NCBI GenBank assembly: GCA_025738555.1 | Contig: JAOVFP010000018.1 | Location: 1,116,001 to 1,180,000 of the forward strand | Reading direction: 5' to 3' | DNA: 64,000 nt | DNA from: Cyathus striatus | Lineage: Eukaryota > Basidiomycota > Agaricomycetes > Agaricales > Nidulariaceae | Shown: positions 37,306 through 48,049 of the stretch, one piece after another | Layout: every line of letters starts with the position of its first letter | Position numbering within the stretch: position 1 is the first letter of the stretch | Made by a program: the position numbers and the translations under genes | Notes under the pieces: generated by a model | Told to the model about the DNA's origin: nothing | The model's database searches: none | What the model saw: the letters and a program-made list of their open reading frames with translations, nothing else

Positions 37306-38540
37306 TCAGTGTCTAGTAGCTTATATGTATCCTTATAAGCGCTGGTGGCTTTTCTGTGAAACATACGCTACGCGCAAGATATGGGACACGTATTTTCATA
37401 CAGCTATTCGCATGATCCATTTTAACTGATAATCGATAGCACATAAGAAGCAACAGTAGTTCTGGGTAATGCCTTTGACAAGTCATCTGATATCGATCCT
37501 GCTATGTCATGAAAACTAAGTTTGCCCTGCATGGCATTACGGTGCTCTGAAATGCCTTAATGCAAAGGTCATGCCGTAATGTTTATAAACGAGGACGAAA
37601 CCACACAAAGCATTGTAAAACTTGGTAATAGGGATTGTAATACACGCTTTTCTCTAAATGCTTTATAAAGCTAGCTAATCTTACAATAGATTTCAAGAAA
37701 GACTTAACCCCTTTTGTAAAATCAGATATCTTCCTTATTTCTCTACAGGAAACCGGTCAGAAAGAGTAGGTAATTCCAAAATAATGGTTTTTACTAATTC
37801 TGGTGTACTACATTCAGTGATCAGCATGTAAGTCTAACTACGCACACTTCACCGCTGATACACAATCAGGGTAAGTAACAGTCACGAAATATGCTTACCG
37901 GTAATTTAACTTACCTATGGAGATTTTACGACTTAGCTAGATCCCTCTCCAAGTGTTCTTGAAGCTGTGATAAGCAGCAAGTCCTCTGCCCTTTTATATG
38001 TTTTGTGCGAGTACTTTAGTTAGCCATACACCGGATCTTACGTATTCTCGGCAAATACAGGTCTAAGTTCCGGAATCAGGTACAATTTAGCCCCGACTCT
38101 CCTGGGCCGTTCCTTTAGCCCACACAATTGTTCTCATGACTGCAGTATCCTAGGATTATGAATACTAAATCCTATCACACACATTAAGGTATTGAGTCGA
38201 ACACTTGCCCACGTTTTTCTCCATTCTACCGCATCCATTGGCTGTTATGTCGCTGGGTGTTAGCTGGATCATATACACACTGATCTTAAAAAATAAAGGG
38301 GTACATATTATATTATTTGGGCAATGTTGTACTTGTATTTTAACTGTAGTAAAATATTAGAGAATGGTTAATATTAATAATAATGCGACCCACACTAATA
38401 AGAGACATTTCGTAATGGCCCGTACCTTAAGATGTATTGTAGTGTTATCATAATATCTTAACTAAGGTATTTCAACTGTATTGTGTTGATGATAAATCCT
38501 TAATACATTGCAATGATTTTACAACTTTCGTGACATAGCT
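37306..38540. other. Intergenic, module-M-like start, no gene
   Basis: The first 180 bases resemble module M (ATGGGACACGTATTTTCATA and AAGCAACAGTAG motifs). The rest is AT-rich and lacks credible coding frames. Confidence 0.4.
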
Positions 38541-41500
38541 TTTCTATGAAACGCAAGCACTGGCAATGCGCAACTTCATGAGACTTTGGCTACTCGAGAA
38601 GATGCACAGGAAAAGTACAGCTGTAATATCTGAATCCTGACCACATGTACAACGCATGTGTACGTTCAACCACGAATCAATCGTGCATCGTAAGTTGTTG
38701 TGCGAGGACACATGTATTTCGAATCGACCCGACATCTCACGCTCCTAATTTCGAAACAGAGTGCAAACAATTCAGAATCTGCTTCCACCCTTCTAACAGG
38801 TTACATGGTTAGTGTAGGAAGTGGAGACGGTAAGGACATTGAAAAAGGCCAAGAAAATTGAGTGAATGTGTCGAAAGCAGTTGGTCCTGGACATGATACC
38901 ACGTCCATGCACAGGAAACACTTCGACGTAAGATCACTACCGAACGTATTCTTCTATCCTGCCTCGCGTCCCGGACTCTCGGTGTGGGCTCTACGCCCGA
39001 GGAATATACTGGGTAAAGAAAGAGCGTAGCGGGGTCCACGCACAGCTTGGCGCATGAATAGGAAGAGGAGAAAACAAGGACACCTTATACGAGAAGATGT
39101 AGAAGCTTGCAAGAATGTCCGTGCTTCATAGAACATTAACCGGAACTTAGGAACGCCAGCGGCGGCCCTACAACTTTCATTGACCTCCGAGTCTCAATCC
39201 CTTTTCAACTCCGTCTTGAATAACAAAACTGACAGCTTTGGAGACCTAACAACCAGCACCCTTCGCCAATAAGCTCCTAGCACACACGCATCTGGATCTT
39301 CTCCTTTCTGGGCCTCCTTCGTTGTATCATAGTGCATGAAAGCAAAACGGCGCTAAATGGGAGATGCTATACGTGGAGGATTAGGCTTTGCAGAAGGTAC
39401 AGAATGGGGTACCAGAGTCGTAAACGACACCGGATACATTCTGTCTGTTTTTGTCGTTAGAGCCAAGAGGCGCATGTGGTAAGTAGCTGCGATAGTGGTT
39501 GTGTATAAGTATTAAGGAGGTAGGATAGACGAGAGGGGTGTCGGTGAATGATAAAGACGATCAGGAACTCTCGCTTGAATATGTGAAATATTGGGGTTTA
39601 CCTCGTGAACGTACAGGGTTCGTTCAAAATTACTGACATCATCATAGATATGGTACCTATATATCATCCACCACGAGTCGTGTGAAGCCGATATGGTGGT
39701 TTATTGAGGAAGCTGGCGGCATCACAAGGGGATAGGGAAGATGGGAAAGGCCCTGTGCAGTACCATGCAGGGCAATGAATGTACGTTAGTTTCTTATCCT
39801 CTACCCTCTTCCATCTGGGCTCGTTCATACTTACCGACGTCGTCATAGATATAGACCGTACATATCGCTCACAGCCTCGCACGCCTTCGGATAGGGTAAC
39901 ATATGTGAGGGTTCTAACATCAGCCACGTCAACGAGGACCCCATATGAGGGCAGGGACGATTAGGAGGAGGATGCGTAAGGTTGAGGATTGTCTTGAGGG
40001 GTCCGGGGTGCGAGATATAGGTCAAGTACGAAATACATATTACAACGATGAATGATAATATTTCTCTTTATTCCGTTATGCGATTACAATGTCGCTATAT
40101 TACCAGAAGGATGCCGAGGGAGCCTCGAGATGGCATCCCCCTACCTACACCACTCTCAGACCCGCATTCCAAACCATACCCTCGTACCACGCGTGCAGAG
40201 CGCAAGACCATCGTATGCGGTGCATGAGAGCTTGCTGGGCGGACAAATAGGCGTCTCCTCTGTGAAAACTATCTTGGGTGTCATTCATAGTAGCGAAGAC
40301 AGCGGAGCACGCCATACACGAGGAAGAAAGGGGAGTACACAGGTTGAGGACTAGTTGATACAAGCACGGCCAATGAAAAGACACTACACCAGCGCAGCTT
40401 GATATCGGGGAACTGCCTCGAGATCTCAGAGGCAAGCTTGTGCACAGATAGCGTAGAGCGAAGAGGGAAATCTACGCGTGCGATTACGGAGATCAACCAT
40501 AAATTAAGCCGAGGCTGTACCCCGATGCCAACCAAGCGCGTCGTTGGACATAACGCAGATGTACATTCACTATTCGCTGCGAGCTCATGTGCGAAAGATT
40601 GAGGCTTTGAGGTCTATGGACTAGGGATAGTGTATGGCGCACAGTTATAACGGTGCAATTTGAAGACGTCCCACCGATGTGGAAGGTGTGGTGAATATGG
40701 CGTGCATAGCGATGACTTGGACGGGAAGTATCTCCGTAGTGGGGAAATGGCAGGTATGGATCCGTATGGCTGCGGAGAGCGTGCAATATGATAGTCGCGT
40801 TCTCTGCCAAGGAGTTGCAAATTCGCAGAAGAGCCAGGTCCAGCATTAGGAGGTCCTCATCCTTGCATCCGTACAAGGTCCAGGAGAGGCTCAAGCGAGA
40901 GCTGCGGTAGATCTTATAAACCACTAGGGATAGTTATGGAAACTAGCATCGTTCACGCTGCCGAATGTGTCGCGTGGGGTGGATGATAGTGAAGCTTACA
41001 CATATGTTGTCCGTAGTCGTGCGAGGCTGCAGGCGATATGTACGGTTCATATCTATGACGATATCGGTAAGTACGAACGAGCCAAGATGGAGGAGAGTAG
41101 AGGATAGAAAACTAACGTGCGTTCTTTGTTCTGCATAGTACGGCACAGGGCCTTTCCCATTAATGTCGGCTTCATCACACGAAAGACTTTTGTAGGTAAT
41201 ATATACTTTCCATGTCTATGATGATGTTAGTGAGTATGAACGAACCCGGTTGTCCATCATCCTAGATAGAACACGTGACCGCTTTACAACACCTTGGCTG
41301 TCTCATCTCTGACGCTCGAGCCTGTATCCCTCCCCCCTTGCACTGTCATAGCGTAATGTCGGCAATGGTGAGGTTTGCCTCGTGAACGCGCAGCGAGAAG
41401 GTCGCCGTCCGTCCTCCTGGATGGAACACGGGTCCGCTCTACATCGCCTTGGCCCTATCTCCGACTCTCGATTCGGTACCCCTGCCCGTTTGCACTACAA

Positions 41501-43271
41501 CCATGGCATAAGGTACCGCCGAAACGCGCTACCACAGTCCTTTAGGTGCAGAGACAGCAGGATAGGCTCTCCGTCGCCCTATATGGACGACTCGAAGGGC
41601 CAGTGCCGTAGGCATACATGGTAACGGAGATGTGTTAAAGAATAGGTTGGAGCCTACGCTCTGCGTAAAGGAATAAGCGATGCGGAGGGTGTAGGGGACG
41701 AAAACGGTTTAGGCTTCTCTGGAACAGTGTCCAGCTGATCCACAAGTGATTGTCCTCTTTTTGTTGACGTGCCCACACAAAAGACGTAACGGGAAGAGGT
41801 GCAATACACATCTCTTCATGGCGTAAGGTACCGCCGAAGCGTGCTACTACAGTCCTTTAGGTGCAGTGGTGAGGTTTGTCTCGTGAACGAACAGGAGCCT
41901 GTATCCTTGCCCCTTTGCACTATAATCATGGCCTACGGTACCGCTAACGCTCGCTACTACGGTCCTCTCCCCCCATTTTCTTCGAAGGGCTACTGCGGTA
42001 GGCATACATATGGAACAGAGACGTCCTAGAGAATCGGCTGGAGATGCTCGGCGTGAAGGGATAGACGTGCGAGGGATTGTAGGGGATGAAAACGATATAG
42101 GCGTCGGAAGCTGGGATAGTATGTGGTGAACCAGCCGATCCTTAAGTGATTTCCCTCTTTTAGTGGACGCGCCCGTACAAAAGACGTAACGGGAAAAGGT
42201 GGGTACATCATGGTTATGGCGAATGCTACGGAAATGCAGGGGCAGCGCAAGGCGCGACGGCTACTGGTGAACGAAAAAGGCATTCCGGAGCTCCTGCTTG
42301 AATAGGCGCAACGTTCAGGTTCGCTTCATGAAACTACAGAAGGACAGGGAATGCTATCTGTAGTCTTGGAGGGAACACGGAACCACTTGACTTCGTGCTC
42401 GTCTGCGCTATTCAAGCCTGTATACCCCCTTCTACTACCATCAGGGCCCAAGGTACCGCCTGCGCGCACCACCACAGATATATCCCCATGGTGTCTCCGG
42501 AGTCTCGTCGTAGGCATACATAGGGAGTGTGTATTGTGCTAGAGAAAGGTCCGGGGACGCTCTGCATGAAGGGATAGGCGCTTGGGGAGCATAGAGGGCG
42601 AGAATGGTGTAGGCCTTCAGAGCGATGGGATAGTTTGTTGTGGACCACATGCTCCATAGCTGTTTTCCTCTTCTAGTACGCGTGGTGCAACCTCATAAGG
42701 TGAAGCGGGAGGTGCGGTATAGGTGTTGGATGAGGATGGGTATGCGTGCGCTACAGGGAAAGTGCAAGCGTGAGTAGTAGGCACTGGGGAGAAGAGGGCG
42801 GAAGAGAATAACACGCACGGGTGGGACTCACAGCCTTAGAGTTCAGACCAATGCATGCAGACAAGTGGGTTGCATTGGCGGCAGTATGTCTGTATGTCTG
42901 TATAAGGGAATCTGACATTGTCCTGTGTATAGAGGATGAGCCAGCAACCTGCTGGCGAAGGATGCTTCGATGCGTCAACTGAGTAGAAGTATGAGCAGCT
43001 GGGATGAGAGATAGTGCTTACGGGTGACAAAGAACTAGTGATACCCAACTTATCCTTCTCCGACATTGCCTGTGCTTCGCAACCTCCAGCAATAACAACT
43101 GCGCAGTTCAGCAGGAGGACCAGTAGTCCACGACGTCGAACTAGTGTCTTGAAGTCTTCTCAGGTTTGTTCGATGGGGCGTGTGTATCAGTATCTTGGTA
43201 ATGTCGAGTCTCTCAGGTCAAAAGTAAGAGTAGGGAGGTGAAACGGTAGGGTCGTGGTGAGAAGGTTGTTG
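38541..43271 (+). repeat. Composite repeat, copy iii (interrupted)
   Basis: Same order as copy ii: the 34050-type segment (38541-39600), then units of about 450-480 bp from about 41250, ending with the 3' part of the unidentified frame near 43155-43260. It is split by a foldback element at 39616-41247: the repeat reads GTGAACGTACA before the insertion and resumes at TTGTCCATCATCC after it. Confidence 0.7.
39616..41247. mobile_element. Foldback element with doubled terminal repeats
   Basis: About 1.63 kb, starting GGGTTCGTTCA and ending with its complement. Each end carries inverted sequence of roughly 330 bp that itself holds two tandem versions of the terminus (near 39616 and 39818 on the left; near 41247 and 41085 on the right), marked by ATCATAGATAT/GTCATAGATAT. 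No clear target-site duplication. Internal open frames (for example 40493-40924 minus) are unrecognised. Confidence 0.65.
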
Positions 43272-43278
43272 TTGGCAT

Positions 43279-44617
43279 CTAGTCCGGAAGCCGTCCCGCC
43301 TATCGACGATCTCACGCTAACGTCACATGACTGGCGTGGACGTATCTCGTCGATAGACGGTCCGGTAAAATTCGGGAAATTTGAAACTGACGTCCCTTAC
43401 GCGCCTGCGACGCGTCCACTTTCCCCACTCACTCACTCACTCAATAGACCCATTCCTCCCCTTGTCCCCTCCGTTCTCTGCGCAACTCGACATCATACAA
43501 ACATTGAAGTACATAAATTAATGTCATATCCTTCCAAGAACGCCAGAAAGCAGCGCCAAAACGAGTACAACGATAGGCCAGCACAGGGTTTACAGTGTGA
43601 TGGGAGGGGAGAAGGATATTTGACTGCTGTGGAACAGCCTTTGGCGGATACCAGGTGTGTTTTATAATCAATTTTTTATCAGTTAAAGAGACTGATAACT
43701 TGTATCGCTTGCTTCTAGTGATGCGGGCTTAGGTCCCGAGCAAACTGTGACAAAAGTATGAGCTGCTAGGAGATCTTTGGCTACGAAGGTCTCCGAGCTT
43801 TTACCTTATTTCAAGAATACGTACATAAATCCATTTGATATGATTATGGTGCTTCTGGACAAAAGCAACAAGGAGTTTCGAGTGTATCACAGTGAATTGT
43901 ACAAAAAAGACAATAAAAAGATTTCTTCCATTCTCGATATCTTAGCTGCAAGTGACTCTAGACGCTCGAAGGTTGCACTATGGCTCAAGAGCCCCACAGG
44001 TACTGGGTTTTATGAAGACTTTATTGAGGAAATGGACACTCTTCACGACGATTATAAGCTGAAAAGCTTACAGATAATCACACCGGAGTACATTGAGAAC
44101 CAGGAGCTGGACTCTGACTTCGTGCATGATGCACCTTTCACGCTGCTTTGAGTTGGAATTCTCGTAGAATCTTTGTGAGGTTAGACACAATATAGATCGC
44201 TAGAGTTGCCTTAAGTCCAAATAGTTGTCTTTTTTCACTATAATCGTTCCAGAAGTCTGTTGATACAGCTTTATCGGCAGGTATATGTGTCATGTGTAGT
44301 TTGCAAGCTTCTATGCTGGAGTGCGAGAACATCTGTCAAATTATGCTGGTTAGTCTCGGTGTAGGGGCCATTTGAAGCTTCCATATCCATTATCGCTTAA
44401 AAAGAACTGTAGTTTATGTATATCACTGGAGGAATGAAGCAAAGGAACAGGTATATTATGCAACAGAGCGAGGGGAGTGGACGCGTCGCAGGCGCGTAAG
44501 GGACGTCAGTTTCAAATTTCCCGAATTTTACCGGACCGTCTATCGACGAGATACATCCACGCCAGTCATGTGACGTTAGCGTGAGATCGTCGATAGGCGG
44601 GACGGCTTCCGGACTAG
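43279..44617. mobile_element. TIR element of 1339 bp with 7-bp TSD
   Basis: Inverted termini of 141 bp each (43279-43419 and 44477-44617), nearly perfect, beginning CTAGTCCGGAAGCCGTCCCG. The flanks carry the direct duplication TTGGCAT (43272-43278 and 44618-44624). The joined flanks match the uninterrupted junction in the repeat at 51170-51200, confirming insertion. No transposase is present; instead it carries a small spliced gene. The near-identity of the termini suggests recent movement. Confidence 0.9.
43521..44151 (+). CDS. Small spliced gene inside the TIR element
   Basis: Two exons, 43521-43654 and 43770-44151, give 171 residues. The intron runs from GTGTGT at 43655 to the AG at 43769 (115 bp). 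A nearer AG at 43718 would leave an in-frame TGA at 43759, so the longer intron is preferred. The protein starts with a basic Lys/Arg/Gln-rich segment, followed by ELLPYFKNTYINPFDMIMVL and an acidic helical C-terminal half. It resembles hypothetical proteins seen in agaricomycetes, but I know no function. Being fully inside the termini, it is cargo of the element or a captured gene. Confidence 0.6.
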
Positions 44618-45500
44618 TTGGCATCGTCGACGAATCCGAAAGAGAACGTTGTCACGTGATTCATGTTCTCACGCGAGTGCTTAGATTCGCATGCAGGACG
44701 AAGTTCTATTCGGCGATGATTAAGAAAGCAAATACGCAGATGACATCTATAAATCGATAACAACTATGTGCTTGTCCTATTTATGTATTCGACTAGCCCC
44801 TGGGGCCATTTGCACAAATTCGCACACATGCCATCCAAAATTAATCTGACCCGGCTCTATGTATGGATGATGATCGATGATGGATCATCGATAAGTATAA
44901 CCCAGAAGAATTTGTAGTTAATCGATCCCGCCTCATTACAAACTAAATCAGGTATTCGACAAGTAACTGATAGGACTTCGTCCGGTGATAAATATACTCA
45001 TACATACTGGTGGTTATTCTATGAATTGCGTACGATGCACGAGATATAGGACACATATTGACTTACAACCATTCGCACGCTCGAGCCTCGCTTTCACCAC
45101 GTTGTCGACGCGATTCAATTTTAACCTGACACGATCCGTTGGACAATCGATAACACACAGGCAACAGTAGCAGTTCCCGAGGTAATGGCCAATCGATCCC
45201 TTCGTAACTTATACCAAACTCAATCAGGCCTTCGATAAGTGACTGATAGAAGCATGGTACCGATTCTTCTATCTTTCTACAAACCGCGTGGCAATGCGCA
45301 AAACATGAGATTTTTCATATATATACGGACAAAAGAGAGACGACTTGGACCTAGCGAACCCATCCGAATCATCATCTACGTACTGCCCTCCTTCGACACC
45401 TTCTCCTGGCGTTGCACCGACTTTAAGTCGGAATGGTGGGCCTTTGACTGGGATTGAACCCCCACTGTTCATAATAAGTTGCGAAGCAAGGGAGACCTGC
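44618..45500. repeat. Module M, copy 2 (without an NLR)
   Basis: Homologous to 23566-24545 and 51186-52015 but followed by unrelated DNA rather than an NLR promoter. It has gained about 140 bases at 45330-45468 compared with the other two copies. Confidence 0.8.
45330..45468 (-). mobile_element. 140-bp insertion in module M, SINE-like
   Basis: Present in this copy only; copies 1 and 3 read straight through from the CATACATACGGA-like sequence to ATAATAAGTTGC or its variant. On the minus strand it holds a B-box-like GGGTTCAATCCCA and ends in a T-rich run. Its small size and these features fit a SINE, but a tRNA-like fold could not be made. Confidence 0.4.
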
Positions 45501-45849
45501 TAAAGATTGAACAACGCACAATCATCTGTTTACTGAAGGCTATCTACTGTCAATTGAAAGTATAAGTGCAACACTTTTGCAGGCGCGGCGTAGGCGACTG
45601 AACTTCGCACCTGAGGGCCGGCATAACACAGCCTTTCACCCCTATGTACACTTCGAATCAGCTTATCTTACAACTCGTAACAACAGCCCACTTCAAAAGC
45701 GCCTCCCGCATCATTTCAAATGCAGGAATATCTTCTCCCAATTCAACTCACTTCACTCCCCTCGTATCCCATTCGTACTAGGACCGCTCGCACGCTACGC
45801 GGTCCTTGAGTCCAATTCCTAGTGTGCTTCCACCGCGTACTCGTCCTTT

Positions 45850-46860
45850 CACGAACAGCTGTACAAACGGAGAGCACTAATTTCTCCAGCGGGGATATCG
45901 TATCCCGATTGGACCCTTCTCTCGAATGGGATGAACGTGACAAGGTAAGCTCGCATACATGATAGTGGGTCACTGCGGTTGCAATCCCGCATGAGCATGT
46001 GTTTACACCGGTGAGATGGACGAGAGCACTGAAGAACTGAGAGCGATGTCGTTGGACGTTAAAGGAATATTGCCGTCGCCCCTGCTAACGCAGCATAAGA
46101 CCCTGTCAAGGGCAACAGGTCGCTTTCCCAAAGGCCTGAAGTCCATGTTCTCAAGCTTTATCAAACTTGCAGGTCGCATTCTTCCCCCACATAGATGGCA
46201 GCTTCTGGACACCACGCTTAACGAGATAAGATAGCACACCGGTCAGTGCTGTGATAGCCTTGATACCTCCTTCAGGCAACACCTGCACCCGCTGTTGGAA
46301 GAATACCTTCGTTGGCATGTCGGTGTTGAATGGGAACACGGTGAGGTTGATCATGGGAATGCTAGCAAGGCTTATACAGTAATATTCTGATGGCTTTGTG
46401 ACGCGAAAGGGACTATAGGAAGGATGATAAATGTGGAGAGGAGAGCAGTGGCTACATAGACTATAGCGAAATATTAGCAATTTCCCGAAGAAATACGTCA
46501 AGAAAACGTACTGAAGCCGGGACTACTTCCATCTGTCAACGTCTGCCCAAGCACAGCGACGAACAGAAGAATAATCTGCGTCAACAGAGTTACCAGGACA
46601 GGAATCGACACCAGAGGCTGAATTAACAGTCACAATATCACTTTTCGTTTACCTGTAGTCAACAGCCAAGAAGGGCGTCTCAGCGGCATCCAGCGACCTC
46701 CCCTTCTTTTTCCCTTCTTGGTACTTTTAGGGCTGCGAGCAGCTCGAATGACCGCAGAACCTTCATCCCCCTCTTCCCCAGGTACCCAACCACGCACCCC
46801 AACCATGCGCAGACTATGCCTTACTAGGACGTCCCGGTTCCCTCGTCCATGCGCTACGAT
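45850..46860 (-). pseudogene. Decayed C-terminal half of a PFF1-like vacuolar membrane protease
   Basis: Minus-strand fragments match, in order, the C-terminal half of PFF1-type multi-spanning M28 peptidases of the vacuolar membrane. They are AETPFLAVDY (about 46690-46660), a hydrophobic helix IPVLVTLLTQIILLFVAVLG (about 46610-46545), VYVATALLSTFIILPIVPF (about 46450-46400), FPFNTDMPTKVFFQQRV (about 46330-46280), ITALTGVLSYL and KLPSMWGKNATC (about 46250-46170), and GYDIPAGEISALRLY (about 45905-45860). Frame changes and stops separate them. The M28 catalytic domain would lie at higher coordinates; I could not find it. Assignment rests on recalled family features. Confidence 0.6.
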
Positions 46861-48049
46861 GATGCCAAAGGGATTAAGAACCGAGAAAAACTAGTGGCAT
46901 AGGACGAAGAAGACTCGAGGCTCGATAGTCGATGATGATTGTAGACTGGTCCGAGGTGCCGTCCGGGACGGCGACGGTTATGCATGTCGTGTTGTGCCTT
47001 CTGCACATTACTCCCGAGTACTCTTGTCGATCCTGGCTTAGGCATTTCTTGCACGATACGGCTGCTTGGAGCATAAGATGCAAGGAAGATTTAGCTGCCA
47101 TATGACCTCTGGTAGCCGTTTTCCTTTGAAGGAGCCAGGGTGTGAAATGTAGGGCTCCAAGACCGACGCGCACCATGAATCTCGTCACGAAACCTTGCCG
47201 TACGACCGTTTTGCATAGGTACTTTCCTTATTTCTGTGCTTCAGTCTCTCCGTTCACAGTACCGCTTCTAGGAGAACTGAGCAGGAGTAAGGCTATGTTA
47301 TCTCGACTATTGCACACGTCATTTCTAGACAGAGCTTGGTAGAATGTAAACCAGAGGAAGAACCAACCCACTCACTGCGAAAATGCGAAACCTACACATC
47401 GTGAGGAGGGGATGAAAGTAGGGAGGTAGATTAATCATTAAGCCCCTTACCAGGCATGTCTTTCTTGGTCAAACATTTTGTACATGCGTTGGATACCCAT
47501 CACCTCGTGCAGATATCTATTGATATATTCGACTTATTACATTGTTCTCTGTATTCAGCATAACAAGCATATAAGTCGTAGTATGAAAACGACAAAGTTG
47601 GCTAGGTTTCGATATACATAAACGATAACACTGAGTGGTTGAGAAACAGGAAATATGACGTGACCGAGGGCTATCTCGCTCCAAAACCGGAATAAGTAGA
47701 TTGCTTGAAATACCGTGATACAATGTATGGTTAGCTTGAGACTGAAGATGCGCATCAAGATAAGCAGGTAGCGTAGCTCCGACTCTGTCCATAAACATCT
47801 AGCTGCTTCATCAGCGGTTTTCCTCTTCTTGAAGGGTGTCTCGTTGAGTATGCGTAAGGCATAGTTGGACAAGGTGCAGCGTAGGCCCCGGACAAGCGTG
47901 GTTATATGTGCGCTGCAAGACAAGTATAGGCGTAAGTATTATACGGAGTGAGAGAATCGATTGCACCAGGAGTTGTACCTCCACATCCAAAGAGGTGCAT
48001 TCCACCCTCCTGAAACATATCAGCGTGGCAGGATCTAATGTTATCCTAC
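46861..48049. other. Intergenic or upstream protease remnant
   Basis: Several minus-strand open frames (46874-47188, 47555-47923) but no motif I can assign. Part of it may be decayed catalytic domain of the neighbouring protease; I could not align any zinc-binding motif. Confidence 0.3.

Noticed and set aside
43655..43761. Nonsense mutation at 43759 in the TIR-element gene
   Set aside because: It is only in frame if the nearer acceptor (43718) is used; splicing to 43769 gives an intact frame.
45427..45480. Functional tRNA gene on the minus strand
   Set aside because: A B-box-like GGGTTCAATCCCA is present, but the T stem does not pair and no acceptor stem can be built.
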